A DNA stretch of 64,000 nucleotides from Actinomadura terrae (GCF_022751215.1 NZ_JAICDG010000008.1:303202-367201); one strand, 5' to 3'. Positions 25,836 to 38,381 are shown, counted from the stretch's first letter. A program made the numbers and translations. Notes: generated by a model from the letters alone, not told the origin.

Positions 25836-25872
25836 GCCTATGAGAGGGGTGGACGCGGTCAGAGGATTCAGG
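25836..25872 (-). promoter_or_regulatory. Putative ECF-type promoter, copy 1
   Basis: Read on the minus strand, TGAATCCTCTGACCG...CCACCCCTCTCATAGGC matches the region at 30122-30156 almost base for base over 35 nt (about four differences). Both copies sit 30-40 nt upstream of a minus-strand start codon. The -35 is probably in TGAATCC and the -10 in CTCATA (inference). Confidence 0.65.
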
Positions 25873-25923
25873 CGAGCGGGCGGTAGGGATGTGGCGTTCG
25901 GGCAGGTCGTGCATAGTGGCGGC

Positions 25924-26259
25924 ATGAAGTATGTGTTTCTGATCTGTGACGATGAGACGGTCTCGCCGACCATGGAGGAGATCGCGGCGGACCCGGCGTA
26001 CCAGGCGTACGCGGCGGAGGTGAAGCGGCGGGGGGCCAGCCTCGGGGGTGCTCGGCTGCGGCCGGTGGCGGACGCGACGACCGTGCGTGTCCGTGACGGG
26101 GAGACGCTGGTGTCCGATGGTCCCTTTGCGGAGACGAAGGACTTCATCGGCGGTATCGACATCGTCGAGTGCGACGATCTGGACGAGGCGCTCGCGATCG
26201 CGGCGCTGCACCCCTACGCGAGCCGGGGGTGCGTCGAGGTCCGTCCTGTGTGGGAATGA
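25924..26259 (+). CDS. YCII/DGPF-domain protein
   Basis: This 111-residue protein starts MKYVFLICDDE and contains VSDGPFAETKDFIGGIDIVECDDLDEALAIA, the DGPF motif of YCII-related proteins. Such genes sit beside ECF42 sigma factors throughout actinobacteria and are thought to be their direct partner or target. It overlaps the ECF gene by 4 nt. Its role is unknown. Confidence 0.92.
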   Translation: MKYVFLICDDETVSPTMEEIAADPAYQAYAAEVKRRGASLGGARLRPVADATTVRVRDGETLVSDGPFAETKDFIGGIDIVECDDLDEALAIAALHPYASRGCVEVRPVWE

Positions 26260-27473
26260 CCGCGCCTGAGGCGGTTCGCGCTGCGGTCGACGCGGCGTAC
26301 CGGGACGAGTGGGGCCAGGTGGTCGCCACGCTGATCGGGCTGACCGGCGACTGGGACCTGGCCGAGGACTGCGCGCAGGACGCCTTCGCCGCCGCGTTGG
26401 CGACGTGGGAGCGCGACGGCGTTCCGGCGCGTCCGGGGGCGTGGCTGACGACGACCGCACGGCACCGGGCGACCGATCGGCTGCGGCGGGACGCGACGGG
26501 GGCGGCGAAGTTGCGGCAGCTCGCCGTGCTGGAGCGAAATCCGGGCGAGTCGTCGGCCGAGGAGATCCCGGACGAGCGGTTGCGGCTGATCTTCACGTGC
26601 TGCCATCCCGCGCTGCCGTTCCCGGCCCGGGTCGCCCTGACGCTGCGGACGCTGGCGGGGTTGAGCACGGGGGAGATCGCCAAGGCTTTCCTGACCGCCG
26701 AGCCGACGATGGCGCAGCGGTTGGTGCGCGCCAAACGCAAGATCGTCGAGGCGGGGATACCGTACCGGGTTCCACCGGCGGAGCTTCTGCCGCGCCGGGT
26801 GGCGGCCGTTCTGGCGGTGCTCTATCTGATCTTCAACGCGGGCTACGACGAGGAGGACGGGGGCCGGGCGCTCGCCGCCGAGGGGATCCACCTCGCCCGG
26901 ACGCTCGTCCGCCTGATGCCGGACGAGCCCGAGGCGCGCGGCCTGCTGGCGTTGATGCTGCTGCTGGAGGCCCGCCGCGCGCAGCGCACCGAGGGCGGGG
27001 TACTGGTCACGTTGGAGGACCAGGACCGGTCCCGGTGGGATCGCGCGCTGATCGCCGAGGGCCTGGCGACGCTCGACCAGGCGTTGGCCGTGCGGCGCTC
27101 CGGGCCGTACCAGGTGCAGGCCGCGATCGCCGCCTGCCACGCCACGGCGCCCGACGCCGCCACCACCGACTGGCCCCAGATCGCCGCCCTCTACGCGAAG
27201 CTGATGCGGTTGGCGCCCTCGCCCGTGGTGGCCCTCAACCGCGCCGTGGCGGTCGCGATGGCGGAGGGCATTCCCGCCGGGCTCGCCCTCGTCGACGACC
27301 TTGACGCGTCCGGCGAGCTCGACGGCTACTACCTGCTGCCCGCGACACGGGCCGATCTCCTCCGCCGGGACGGCCGCCTCGCCGAGGCCGCGACGGCCTA
27401 CGAGGAGGCGCTGAGGCTGGCGCCGACCGACGCCGAACGGCGCTATCTGGCGGGACGCCTTTCCGGGCTCTGA
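26256..27473 (+). CDS. ECF42-type RNA polymerase sigma factor with C-terminal extension
   Basis: This 405-residue protein has sigma2 (EWGQVVATLIGLTGDWDLAEDCAQDAF), sigma4 (ALTLRTLAGLSTGEIAKAFLTAEPTMAQRLVRAKRKI) and a long C-terminal region with TPR-like helices (YQVQAAIAACHA, LDGYYLLPATRADLLRRDGRLAEAATAYEEALRL). Length, extension and pairing with a DGPF protein identify group ECF42, which has no anti-sigma factor; the extension controls activity. A promoter of the ECF42 type lies just downstream at 27503-27529. Confidence 0.93.
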   Translation: MTAPEAVRAAVDAAYRDEWGQVVATLIGLTGDWDLAEDCAQDAFAAALATWERDGVPARPGAWLTTTARHRATDRLRRDATGAAKLRQLAVLERNPGESSAEEIPDERLRLIFTCCHPALPFPARVALTLRTLAGLSTGEIAKAFLTAEPTMAQRLVRAKRKIVEAGIPYRVPPAELLPRRVAAVLAVLYLIFNAGYDEEDGGRALAAEGIHLARTLVRLMPDEPEARGLLALMLLLEARRAQRTEGGVLVTLEDQDRSRWDRALIAEGLATLDQALAVRRSGPYQVQAAIAACHATAPDAATTDWPQIAALYAKLMRLAPSPVVALNRAVAVAMAEGIPAGLALVDDLDASGELDGYYLLPATRADLLRRDGRLAEAATAYEEALRLAPTDAERRYLAGRLSGL

Positions 27474-27502
27474 CCAGCGCGACCAAATTTCTTCCCGGAC
27501 GA

Positions 27503-27529
27503 TGTCGATCCCGGGCTGCCTCCTTCGTC
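27503..27529 (+). promoter_or_regulatory. ECF42-type promoter upstream of SRPBCC-MFS operon
   Basis: TGTCGA (27503-27508), 17 bp, then CGTC (27526-27529). TGTCGA and CG(A/T)C are the published ECF42 -35 and -10 elements. It lies 36 nt upstream of the ATG at 27565. Confidence 0.75.
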
Positions 27530-27564
27530 GGTGGGGCGAAACCACCGAGAGAGAGGCAAGGTCC

Positions 27565-28050
27565 ATGTCGGACACCGAGTATCTGACCGCCACCATGACC
27601 GTCGACCGGACGCCGGAGCAGGTCTTCGAGGCCGTCACCGACGTTCGCGGCTGGTGGAACGAGAACCTCATCGGCCATTCCGCCGCCCTGCACGACGAGT
27701 TCGTCTTCACCGACGACACCGCGTACGCCGGTGAGACCGTCCGGGCCAAGAAGGGCATCCGCTTCGCCCGGTTCCGCATCACCGAGTTCGTGCCCGGCCG
27801 AAGGGTTGTCTGGCACGTCGTGGACTCCGACCTCACGTTCGTCGACGACCGCGACGAATGGACCGGCACGAACGTCGTCTTCGATATCACCGAGGGCACG
27901 ACGCTGCGGTTGACGCACGAGGGCCTCAGCGCGCAGGAATCCGCCTGCTTCGAAGCGTGCTCGCGCGGCTGGACGTTCTACATCACCGAGAGCCTGCCGC
28001 AGCTGGTCACCACCGGCACCGGCCAGCCGATTGCGAGCTACCGCCGATGA
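27565..28050 (+). CDS. SRPBCC/AHSA1-domain protein
   Basis: This 161-residue protein starts TATMTVDRTPEQVFEAVTDVRGWWNE, typical of the START/AHSA1 fold, with FRITEFVPGRRVVWHVVDSDLTF and a closing ESLPQLVTTG. The family binds hydrophobic ligands. It is the first gene after the ECF42 promoter and overlaps the MFS gene by 4 nt. ECF42 regulons in other actinobacteria contain AHSA1 proteins. A ribosome site AGAGAGG precedes the ATG. Confidence 0.9.
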   Translation: MSDTEYLTATMTVDRTPEQVFEAVTDVRGWWNENLIGHSAALHDEFVFTDDTAYAGETVRAKKGIRFARFRITEFVPGRRVVWHVVDSDLTFVDDRDEWTGTNVVFDITEGTTLRLTHEGLSAQESACFEACSRGWTFYITESLPQLVTTGTGQPIASYRR

Positions 28051-29462
28051 ACGGCCACGATGTGAAGACCGTCGCCGGGCCGCCGGCCTCTGCGCACCGG
28101 CGAAAGCCGGGTCCCCGGCAAGGGCTCGTGCTGGCGATGGCGTGCGCGGGCATGGCGATGGTGGGTCTCGATATCGCGATCGTGAATGTGGCCCTGCCCT
28201 CGATCCAGCGCGATCTCGGAATCAGCCAAGGCGGTTTGCAATGGGTCGTCGTCGCCTACGGCCTGCTGCTCGGCGGGTTCCTGCTCGTCGGCGGACGGAT
28301 GACCGACCTGCTGGGACGGCGCCGTATGCTGCTCGCCGGTCTCGGTCTGTTCACCGCCGCGTCGCTGGTGGCGGGCCTGGCGCAGCAGGTGGGCGTGCTG
28401 ATCGCGGCTCGCGGAGGCCAGGGGCTGGGCGGCGCGCTCATCGCACCGGCAGCCCTGTCGCTGCTGGCCGTCACCTTCCGTGAAGGGCCGGAACGCAATC
28501 GGGCCCTCGGCATTTACGGGGCCGTCGCCGGAATGGGCGGGACGGTGGGCGTCGTCGCGGGCGGCCTCATCGCCGCCGGTCCGGGCTGGCGGTGGGCGTT
28601 CTTCATCAACGTTCCCTCGGGTCTCGTGCTCATCGCACTCGCCATTACCTGCCTTGCGACCGACGAATCCCGTGGCCGTTCCGGGCCGCTCGACATCGCG
28701 GGGGCGGGCACGGTGACCGGCGGGCTGCTGACCTTCGTCTACGGGTTCCACCATGCCTCCACCCATGGCTGGACCTCTGCCGGCACGCTCGCGTGGTTCG
28801 CGGGAGCCGGTGTGCTGTTGGCCTTGTTCGTGTGGTCGGAGAGGCGTTCACCGGCCCCGCTCGTCCCGGCCGGGGCGTTGAGGAATCGCACGCTCGTCGC
28901 GGCGAACGTCACGGCGCTGCTCGCGTTCGGCGCGCTCTTCTCGTTCATTTTCCTCGGATCGCTGCTGATGCAGCAGAAACTCGGCTACTCGGCCACGCGG
29001 ACGGGGTTGGCGTGGCTGGCCACGACGACGACCTCGTTCGGGGTCTCGTGGGTCGCCGGACGCCTCGCGGCCGTTGTGGGCGTCCGCCGCCTGCTGGTGA
29101 TCGGTCTGGCGTTGCTGACCGCCGGAATGGTGTGGCTCGTCCGGGTCCCCGCCGATGCCGCCTATCTCACCGACCTGCTTCCGGCATTCCTGATCGCCGG
29201 ACTCGGGTTCGGAATCTGCGGGCCCACGCTCCAGATCGGTGCGCTGTCCGGTGTCACGGAATCGGAATCAGGGCTCGCGGCGGGCCTGCTCGAAACCATG
29301 CGCGAGATCGGCGGCGCGGCAGGCGTCGCCGCCATTTCGACGGTCCTTGTCGCCGGAGAAGGCCTCGACGGCTTTCACACCGCGTTCGCCGCCATCGGTG
29401 TCCTCGCCGGTCTCGGAGCCGTCGTCGCGGCGATCGGCTTCCGGGGCGGCACGCAGGCGTGA
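28047..29462 (+). CDS. MFS drug-efflux transporter (DHA2, 14-TM type)
   Basis: This 471-residue protein has the DHA2 motif GLDIAIVNVALPSIQRDLG in the first membrane segment, then WVVVAYGLLLGGFLLVGGRMTDLLGRRR (motif A) and further hydrophobic segments to the C-terminus. It should export hydrophobic compounds at the expense of the proton gradient. It is translationally coupled to the SRPBCC gene, so both are expected to answer to the ECF42 sigma factor. Confidence 0.92.
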   Translation: MNGHDVKTVAGPPASAHRRKPGPRQGLVLAMACAGMAMVGLDIAIVNVALPSIQRDLGISQGGLQWVVVAYGLLLGGFLLVGGRMTDLLGRRRMLLAGLGLFTAASLVAGLAQQVGVLIAARGGQGLGGALIAPAALSLLAVTFREGPERNRALGIYGAVAGMGGTVGVVAGGLIAAGPGWRWAFFINVPSGLVLIALAITCLATDESRGRSGPLDIAGAGTVTGGLLTFVYGFHHASTHGWTSAGTLAWFAGAGVLLALFVWSERRSPAPLVPAGALRNRTLVAANVTALLAFGALFSFIFLGSLLMQQKLGYSATRTGLAWLATTTTSFGVSWVAGRLAAVVGVRRLLVIGLALLTAGMVWLVRVPADAAYLTDLLPAFLIAGLGFGICGPTLQIGALSGVTESESGLAAGLLETMREIGGAAGVAAISTVLVAGEGLDGFHTAFAAIGVLAGLGAVVAAIGFRGGTQA

Positions 29463-29464
29463 GG

Positions 29465-29998
29465 TCATTCGCCCTGCAACGCGTGGTGGACGGCTGCACG
29501 GGCGCGATGCAGGCGTGACTTCATCGCGGGGAGGCTGAGGCCCAGCGCGTCGGCGACCATGCGGCCGCTGTGGCCCTGGACGTCGCGCATGATCAGGACG
29601 TGCCGCTGGTCGGCGGGCAGGGCGGCGATCGCGGCGGCGATGCGTCCGGCCTCCAGGCGTTGGAGGGTCTCGTCCTCGGCCGAGTTCGCCAGGAGGCCGG
29701 ACGTGCTGAGGTCGGGGACCGGGACGTCGCGCCGCACCCGCCGCAGGCACTCGTTGCGGACGATGCGGAACATCCACGACGCGAGCGCGCTGGAGGCCCG
29801 CAGCGTCCCGATCTTGCGGTACAGGATGATCAGCGCTTCCTGGGCAGCGTCCTCGGCGTCCTCGGGGGAGGCGCACAGGGAGCGGGCGAACCTGCGCACG
29901 TGCGGGTGCGAGCCCGACACCAGAGCGGTGATCGACTCGACGTCGCCGCGCCGGGCGGCGGCGATGAGCCGCTCGCCCGGCCAGGTCGTCTCAGCCAC
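29465..29998 (-). CDS. Small ECF sigma factor
   Basis: This 177-residue protein starts at GTG. It has sigma2 with FARSLCASPEDAEDAAQEALIILYRKI and ASWMFRIVRNECLRRVRR, and sigma4 with ALPADQRHVLIMRDVQGHSGRMVADALGLSLPAMKSRLHRAR. No anti-sigma gene adjoins it; instead a 30-residue membrane peptide gene overlaps its start by 8 nt. The operon promoter resembles that of the membrane protein at 25530-25805, which suggests autoregulation. Confidence 0.93.
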   Translation of the reverse strand: MAETTWPGERLIAAARRGDVESITALVSGSHPHVRRFARSLCASPEDAEDAAQEALIILYRKIGTLRASSALASWMFRIVRNECLRRVRRDVPVPDLSTSGLLANSAEDETLQRLEAGRIAAAIAALPADQRHVLIMRDVQGHSGRMVADALGLSLPAMKSRLHRARAAVHHALQGE

Positions 29999-30083
29999 GG
30001 GAGCGGCTCCGCCGCCGCAGGACCGTGACCGTGCACGCGCAGATCAGCACGGCCACGCCGATTCCGGCACCAACGATCATCAT
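29991..30083 (-). CDS. 30-aa single-TM peptide overlapping the ECF gene
   Basis: ATG-ATG start at 30083, then a hydrophobic run (IVGAGIGVAVLICACTVTVL) and an Arg-rich tail (RRRSRSRG). It is a textbook single-pass inward-anchored peptide. Its TGA overlaps the ECF GTG by 8 nt, so the two are co-translated. It lies between the putative promoter at 30122 and the sigma gene. It could tether or modulate the sigma factor. Too short for family assignment. Confidence 0.6.
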   Translation of the reverse strand: MMIVGAGIGVAVLICACTVTVLRRRSRSRG

Positions 30084-30121
30084 GACGACCTCCCAGTTCG
30101 GTTCGCCGCCGCACGCGGCTC

Positions 30122-30153
30122 GCCTATGAGAGGGGCGGACCCGGCCAAAGGAT

Positions 30154-30156
<3 letters not shown>
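30122..30156 (-). promoter_or_regulatory. Putative ECF-type promoter, copy 2
   Basis: Read on the minus strand, CTGAATCCTTTGGCCG...CCGCCCCTCTCATAGGC, nearly identical to 25836-25872. It overlaps the 3' end of clpB and drives the peptide-ECF operon. Confidence 0.65.
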
Positions 30157-32760
<2,604 letters not shown>

Positions 32761-32768
32761 AATTCCCC

Positions 32769-33221
32769 CTAGTCGCGGTTGCGCTCGTGCCAGACAACGA
32801 CGCTGGTGTGCCTGATCGGCACCAGATCGGCGCCCGGCGTCCCGCCCGCGTCCCCGCGCCGCCGCTGCTGCGCGAGCCGCGCCGCGACGGAACGGGTCGA
32901 TTCCAGTTCGTTCGCGAGGTCCTCCAGCGCGGCGTGGGCCTTGGCGAGTTCCTCGCGGAGCCGGACGTTGTCGCGCTGGAGTTCCAGGATGTGCTTGATG
33001 CCCGAGAGGTTGATGCCCTCCTCCTGGGAGAGCCGCTGGATCTCGCGGAGCATCACGATGTCGCGCATCGAGTAGCGGCGCCCGCGGCCGGCGGTCCGGC
33101 CGGGGGACACCAGGCCCATCCGGTCGTAGGTCCGAAGCGTCTGCGGATGCAGCCCGGACAGCTGCGCCGCCACCGAGATCACATAGACCGGGGTGCTGTC
33201 GCCGAAGGGATCGGTGTTCAT
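32769..33221 (-). CDS. hspR: Heat-shock repressor HspR
   Basis: This 150-residue MerR-like protein has YVISVAAQLSGLHPQTLRTYDRMGLVSPGRTAGRGRRYS, the conserved HspR helix-turn-helix, then IVMLREIQRLSQEEGINLSGIKHILEL and a coiled coil. HspR binds HAIR elements with DnaK as co-repressor. A near-perfect HAIR lies upstream of dnaK at 37270-37290, so the operon is autoregulated. The spacing to dnaJ is 33 nt. Confidence 0.95.
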   Translation of the reverse strand: MNTDPFGDSTPVYVISVAAQLSGLHPQTLRTYDRMGLVSPGRTAGRGRRYSMRDIVMLREIQRLSQEEGINLSGIKHILELQRDNVRLREELAKAHAALEDLANELESTRSVAARLAQQRRRGDAGGTPGADLVPIRHTSVVVWHERNRD

Positions 33222-33254
33222 GGTCGCGCCTCCGCCCGCCGCTCGGTCACCGGG

Positions 33255-34421
33255 TCACTCCGTTCTGGCCTGCTGGAGCAGGTCGGCGCGCAGGTCGTCG
33301 CCCGCGCCCGACTCGCGCAGGCGGGTGAGCGCCTCGCGGGTCTGGTCGTCGAGTTTCTGCGGCACCTGGACGTCCACGGTGACCAGCAGGTCGCCCTTGG
33401 TGCCGTCGCGGCGGGACGCGCCGCGCCCCTTCACCCGGAACGTGCGGGCGTTCGGCGTGCCCTCGGGCAGCCGCAGCGTCACCGGCTGCCCCTGGAACGT
33501 CGGCACCCGGATCTCCGCGCCGAGCGCCGCCTCCGGGAACGTCACCGGGACGGTCAGCGTCAGGTTGTCGCCGCTGCGGCCGAACACCTGGTGCGGACGG
33601 ACCTTGATGTTCACGTACAGGTCGCCGTTCGGGCCGCCGTTCTCGCCCGGCGCGCCCTTGCCCTTGAGCCGGATCTTCTGCCCGTCCGCGACGCCCGCCG
33701 GGATCCGCGCCTGGATCGTGCGGGTGCCGGTCGCGCGGCCGCTGCCGTGGCAGATCGGGCACGGGTCGTCGACGACGAGGCCGCGTCCGTGGCACTGCTT
33801 GCACGGCTCCTGGAACCCGAAGTTGCCGAGGTTGCGGGTCTCCTGCCCGGTGCCCTCGCAGTTCGGGCACACGCGCGGGACCGTGCCGGCCTTCGCGCCG
33901 GTGCCCCGGCAGCCGTCGCACGGCGCCTCGCTGGTCAGCTTGATCGGGACGGTCACGCCGTTCATCGCGCGGCCGAACGACAGCGTCACGTCGGTCTCGA
34001 CGTTGGCGCCGCGCCTGGCCCGCCGCGTCCCGGTCGTGCGGGTGCCGCCGCCCCGGTTGAACAGCCCGCCGAACAGGTCGCCGATGCGCTCCCCGGCGCC
34101 GCCCGGCTGCGTGCCCCCGCCCTGCTGCCCGAAGAGGTCTCCCAGGTCGAAGGGGAAGCCGCCGCCCTGCTGGCCCCGGAACCCGCCCGGCATCGCCCGC
34201 ACCGAGTCGTACTCCTTGCGACGCTTCTCGTCGGAGAGGACGTCGTAGGCCTCCGAGACCTCCTTGAAGCGGTCCTCGGCGTCGGTGTCGCCCTTGTTGG
34301 CGTCCGGGTGGTACTTGCGGGCCAGCTTCCGGTACGACTTCTTGATCTCCTCCTGCGAGGCCGTCTTCGCGACACCGAGGACCTTGTAGTAGTCCTTCTC
34401 CAGGTAGTCCTTGGTGCTCAC
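33255..34421 (-). CDS. dnaJ: Chaperone DnaJ
   Basis: This 388-residue co-chaperone has a J domain with the HPD motif in ARKYHPDANKG, a Gly/Phe-rich segment, four zinc-binding repeats (CDGCRGTG, CPNCEGTG, CKQCHGRG, CPICHGSG) and the C-terminal substrate domains. It stimulates DnaK ATPase. The start is the GTG at 34421 (VSTKDYLEKDYYKVLG), with AGAGAG upstream; the frame opens 32 codons earlier. This is the DnaJ1 type found in the actinobacterial dnaK operon. Confidence 0.95.
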   Translation of the reverse strand: MSTKDYLEKDYYKVLGVAKTASQEEIKKSYRKLARKYHPDANKGDTDAEDRFKEVSEAYDVLSDEKRRKEYDSVRAMPGGFRGQQGGGFPFDLGDLFGQQGGGTQPGGAGERIGDLFGGLFNRGGGTRTTGTRRARRGANVETDVTLSFGRAMNGVTVPIKLTSEAPCDGCRGTGAKAGTVPRVCPNCEGTGQETRNLGNFGFQEPCKQCHGRGLVVDDPCPICHGSGRATGTRTIQARIPAGVADGQKIRLKGKGAPGENGGPNGDLYVNIKVRPHQVFGRSGDNLTLTVPVTFPEAALGAEIRVPTFQGQPVTLRLPEGTPNARTFRVKGRGASRRDGTKGDLLVTVDVQVPQKLDDQTREALTRLRESGAGDDLRADLLQQARTE

Positions 34422-34572
34422 GGCGCCCCGCTCTCTGCTATCGCCACTTGCCACATGTCTCGTGCATGCCCCGGGGCCCGTCCCGGCCGGCACCGCTCGG
34501 CGCCGGCCGGGACGCATGGCCCGCGAGTCGTTCCAGGGTCACCTCTGGAACGTGCCGGAGTCACCCCCGGAT

Positions 34573-34600
34573 CCCCCCGGCGGCACAACGCCGGGAGGGG
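34573..34600 (-). terminator. Hairpin in the grpE-dnaJ gap
   Basis: CCCCCGGCG-GCACAA-CGCCGGGAGG forms a 7-bp GC stem extended past one mismatch, right after the grpE stop. The gap of 179 nt to dnaJ is long for this operon. The hairpin may attenuate read-through or protect the upstream mRNA. Confidence 0.45.
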
Positions 34601-35280
34601 TCACTCGTCGTCGGTCTTCTCGTCGCTGCTCGGAGTGGCGTCGGACGCGTCCGCCTGGCCGTCCGACTGGGCGGCGGACTCGGCGTTCGGGTCGGGCTCG
34701 GCCACCGCGACCCGCGCCGGACGCAGGACGCGCTCGCCGATCCGGTAGCCGGGCTGGAGGACGTCCGCGACGCTCGTCTCCGTCACGTCCGCCGAGTACG
34801 CGTGCATCAGCGCCTCGTGGACGGTCGGGTCGAACGGCTCGCCCTTCGCGCCGTAGCGCTCCAGGCCGAGCTTGCCCGTCACCGACTCCAGCCGGTCACC
34901 GACGGACTTGAACCCGCCGGTCAGCTCGTCGTGGTCACGGGCGCGGCCGATGTCGTCCAGCACCGGGAGCAGCTCCTGGAGCACCTGCCCGAGGGCCTGC
35001 TCCCGCACCGCGACCCGGTCGCGCTCGACGCGCTTGCGGTAGTTGTCGTACTCGGCCTTCAGCCGCTGGAGATCGGCGAGCCGCTCCGCCAGCTGGGTCT
35101 TCAGCGAGGAATCCGCATCGCCCTCGGCCGGTGCGGCCGGGGAGCCCGGCGCGGCGGGCTGCTCGCCCGTCCCGCCGGACGTCCCGCCGGACTCGCGGAC
35201 CTTGCCGGTCTCGGGATCGATGCGCCGCTTGTCGCGAATCACCGGGCCCTCCCGCTCCTCGCCCTCGTTGGGGGAGGTCG

Positions 35281-35284
<4 letters not shown>
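34601..35284 (-). CDS. grpE: Nucleotide exchange factor GrpE
   Basis: This 227-residue protein has an acidic/Pro-rich disordered N-terminus of about 65 residues, the long dimer helix (QLAERLADLQRLKAEYDNYRKRVERDR), ELLPVLDDIGRA, and the beta-wing PFDPTVHEALMH and VLQPGYRIGERVLRPARVAVA. It releases ADP from DnaK. It overlaps dnaK by 4 nt. It ends in a long acidic tail. Confidence 0.96.
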
Positions 35285-37149
<1,865 letters not shown>

Positions 37150-37259
37150 GTCTCTCGTCCTCCGTCGTTCTTGCCGGTCTGTCGTGCTCTCCGGCGTCGC
37201 CCCCTGGGTCACGCCGGTCGGGTCTGGTACCAGCAAGACTGCCGTCCGGCCCGTCCTGT

Positions 37260-37290
37260 TGTCAAATGACTTGAGTCGACCGGACTCAAC
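37260..37290 (-). promoter_or_regulatory. HAIR operator and -35 of the dnaK promoter
   Basis: CTTGAGT-CGACCGG-ACTCAAC at 37270-37290 matches the HspR consensus CTTGAGT-N7-ACTCAAG at all but one base. On the minus strand TTGACA follows at 37265-37260, a good -35 box. The start codon is 111 nt downstream of the -35, giving a leader of roughly 80 nt. Confidence 0.93.
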
Positions 37291-37401
37291 TTTGCTGACG
37301 ACCTCTACAACAGGACGATTGCGCGGGCTATTCCGGTTCCCGCGACGTCCCCGCCGGCTCGAAGATCCTCTGGACGGAGGAGAACGTCAGCGCCGCCGTC
37401 C

Positions 37402-37578
37402 CTCGCCGGGAGGAGCGCCTGGCAGGCCGTCCAGGCGAAGCCGCTCGGCGACGGACGCTTCGGCGCCCCGCTCCCCGCCCCCGTCAAGGGTCAGGCGGTC
37501 TCGCTGCGCGTCAGCGCGAAGGACGCGAGCGGCAGTGGCATCGACCAGCGCATCATCCGCGCCTACCGGGTCCGGTAG
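37402..37578 (+). pseudogene. C-terminal remnant of a secreted protease-like gene
   Basis: A frame ending in TAG at 37576-37578 reads AWQAVQAKPLGDGRFGAPLP, then VSLRVSAKDASGSGIDQRII and RAYRVR. This looks like the C-terminal beta-rich domain of actinomycete secreted subtilases. Upstream of about 37402 the reading becomes unrelated, and no start or catalytic domain exists before the dnaK promoter. I take it as a truncated relic; the subtilase assignment is from memory of such tails and only moderately secure. Confidence 0.45.
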
Positions 37579-37712
37579 GGCAAAAGCGTTCCTCGGCGCC
37601 CTCCGTCCGGTTTCCGGGCGGGGGGCGCTCGCGCGTGAAGGCGGAACGGGGGATCGGTTGAGAGCGGGGTGACCGTGACCGCGCACTCCCCCCGACAGCG
37701 AGGATCTACCCC

Positions 37713-38381
37713 ATGGCCCTTCACGACCCGCCGGATTCCGCTGGGGCCGCCTCCGACGCCTCCGACGCCTCCGACGCCTCCGACGCCTCCGACGCGTCCG
37801 ACGCGTCCGACGCGTCCGACACGGAGGCGATCACGCGTTCGCGGCGCGAGCCCGCCGCGTTCGCGGAGATCTTCCACCGGCACTTCACCGCGATCCACGG
37901 GTATGTGGCCCGGCGCCTCGGCGCGGACGCGGCCGACGACATCGCGGCCGAGACGTTCCTCACCGCGTTCCGCAAGCGGGACGGGTTCGACCCGGCGCGT
38001 GGAACGGTCCGCCCCTGGCTGTACGGCATCGCGACCCGGCTGATCGGGCTGCACCGGCGCTCGGAGGGCCGCCGCTACCGCGCCCTCGCGCGCACGCCCG
38101 CCCAGCCCTTCGAGGACGGCCACGAGGACGTCGTCACGGCGCGCGTCACCGCCGGCGGCGCGGGCGCGGAGCTGGCGAACGCGCTGGCCCGGCTGCCGCG
38201 CGGGGACCGGGACGTCCTGCTGCTGGTGGCGCTGGCCGACCTGTCCTACGAGGAGGTCGGGCAGGCGCTCGGCATCAAGACCGGCACGGTCGCCTCCCGC
38301 CTGCACCGCGCCCGGCGCCGCCTCCGGGAGTCGCTCGGCGGCACCAACCCCACGTTGATCATTGAGGAGACGCCCGCGTGA
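37713..38381 (+). CDS. ECF sigma factor with Ala-Ser-Asp repeat
   Basis: This 222-residue protein has sigma2 (FAEIFHRHFTAIHGYVARRLG, DIAAETFLTAFRKR, PWLYGIATRLIGLHRR) and sigma4 (ALARLPRGDRDVLLLVALADLSYEEVGQALGIKTGTVASRLHRARRRL). Residues 13-36 are eight tandem Ala-Ser-Asp units. It is followed, with a GTGA overlap, by a CU044_5270-type membrane protein that probably controls it. A paralogous pair lies at 42020-43673. Confidence 0.92.
   Translation: MALHDPPDSAGAASDASDASDASDASDASDASDASDTEAITRSRREPAAFAEIFHRHFTAIHGYVARRLGADAADDIAAETFLTAFRKRDGFDPARGTVRPWLYGIATRLIGLHRRSEGRRYRALARTPAQPFEDGHEDVVTARVTAGGAGAELANALARLPRGDRDVLLLVALADLSYEEVGQALGIKTGTVASRLHRARRRLRESLGGTNPTLIIEETPA
37749..37820 (+). repeat. 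9-bp coding minisatellite, eight units
   Basis: Five copies of GCCTCCGAC are followed by three of GCGTCCGAC. The repeats stay in frame and encode Ala-Ser-Asp in the N-terminal extension of the sigma factor. Confidence 0.95.

Noticed and set aside
37305..37401. N-terminal continuation of the protease-like relic
   Set aside because: The frame upstream of 37402 shows no family sequence and overlaps the dnaK promoter.
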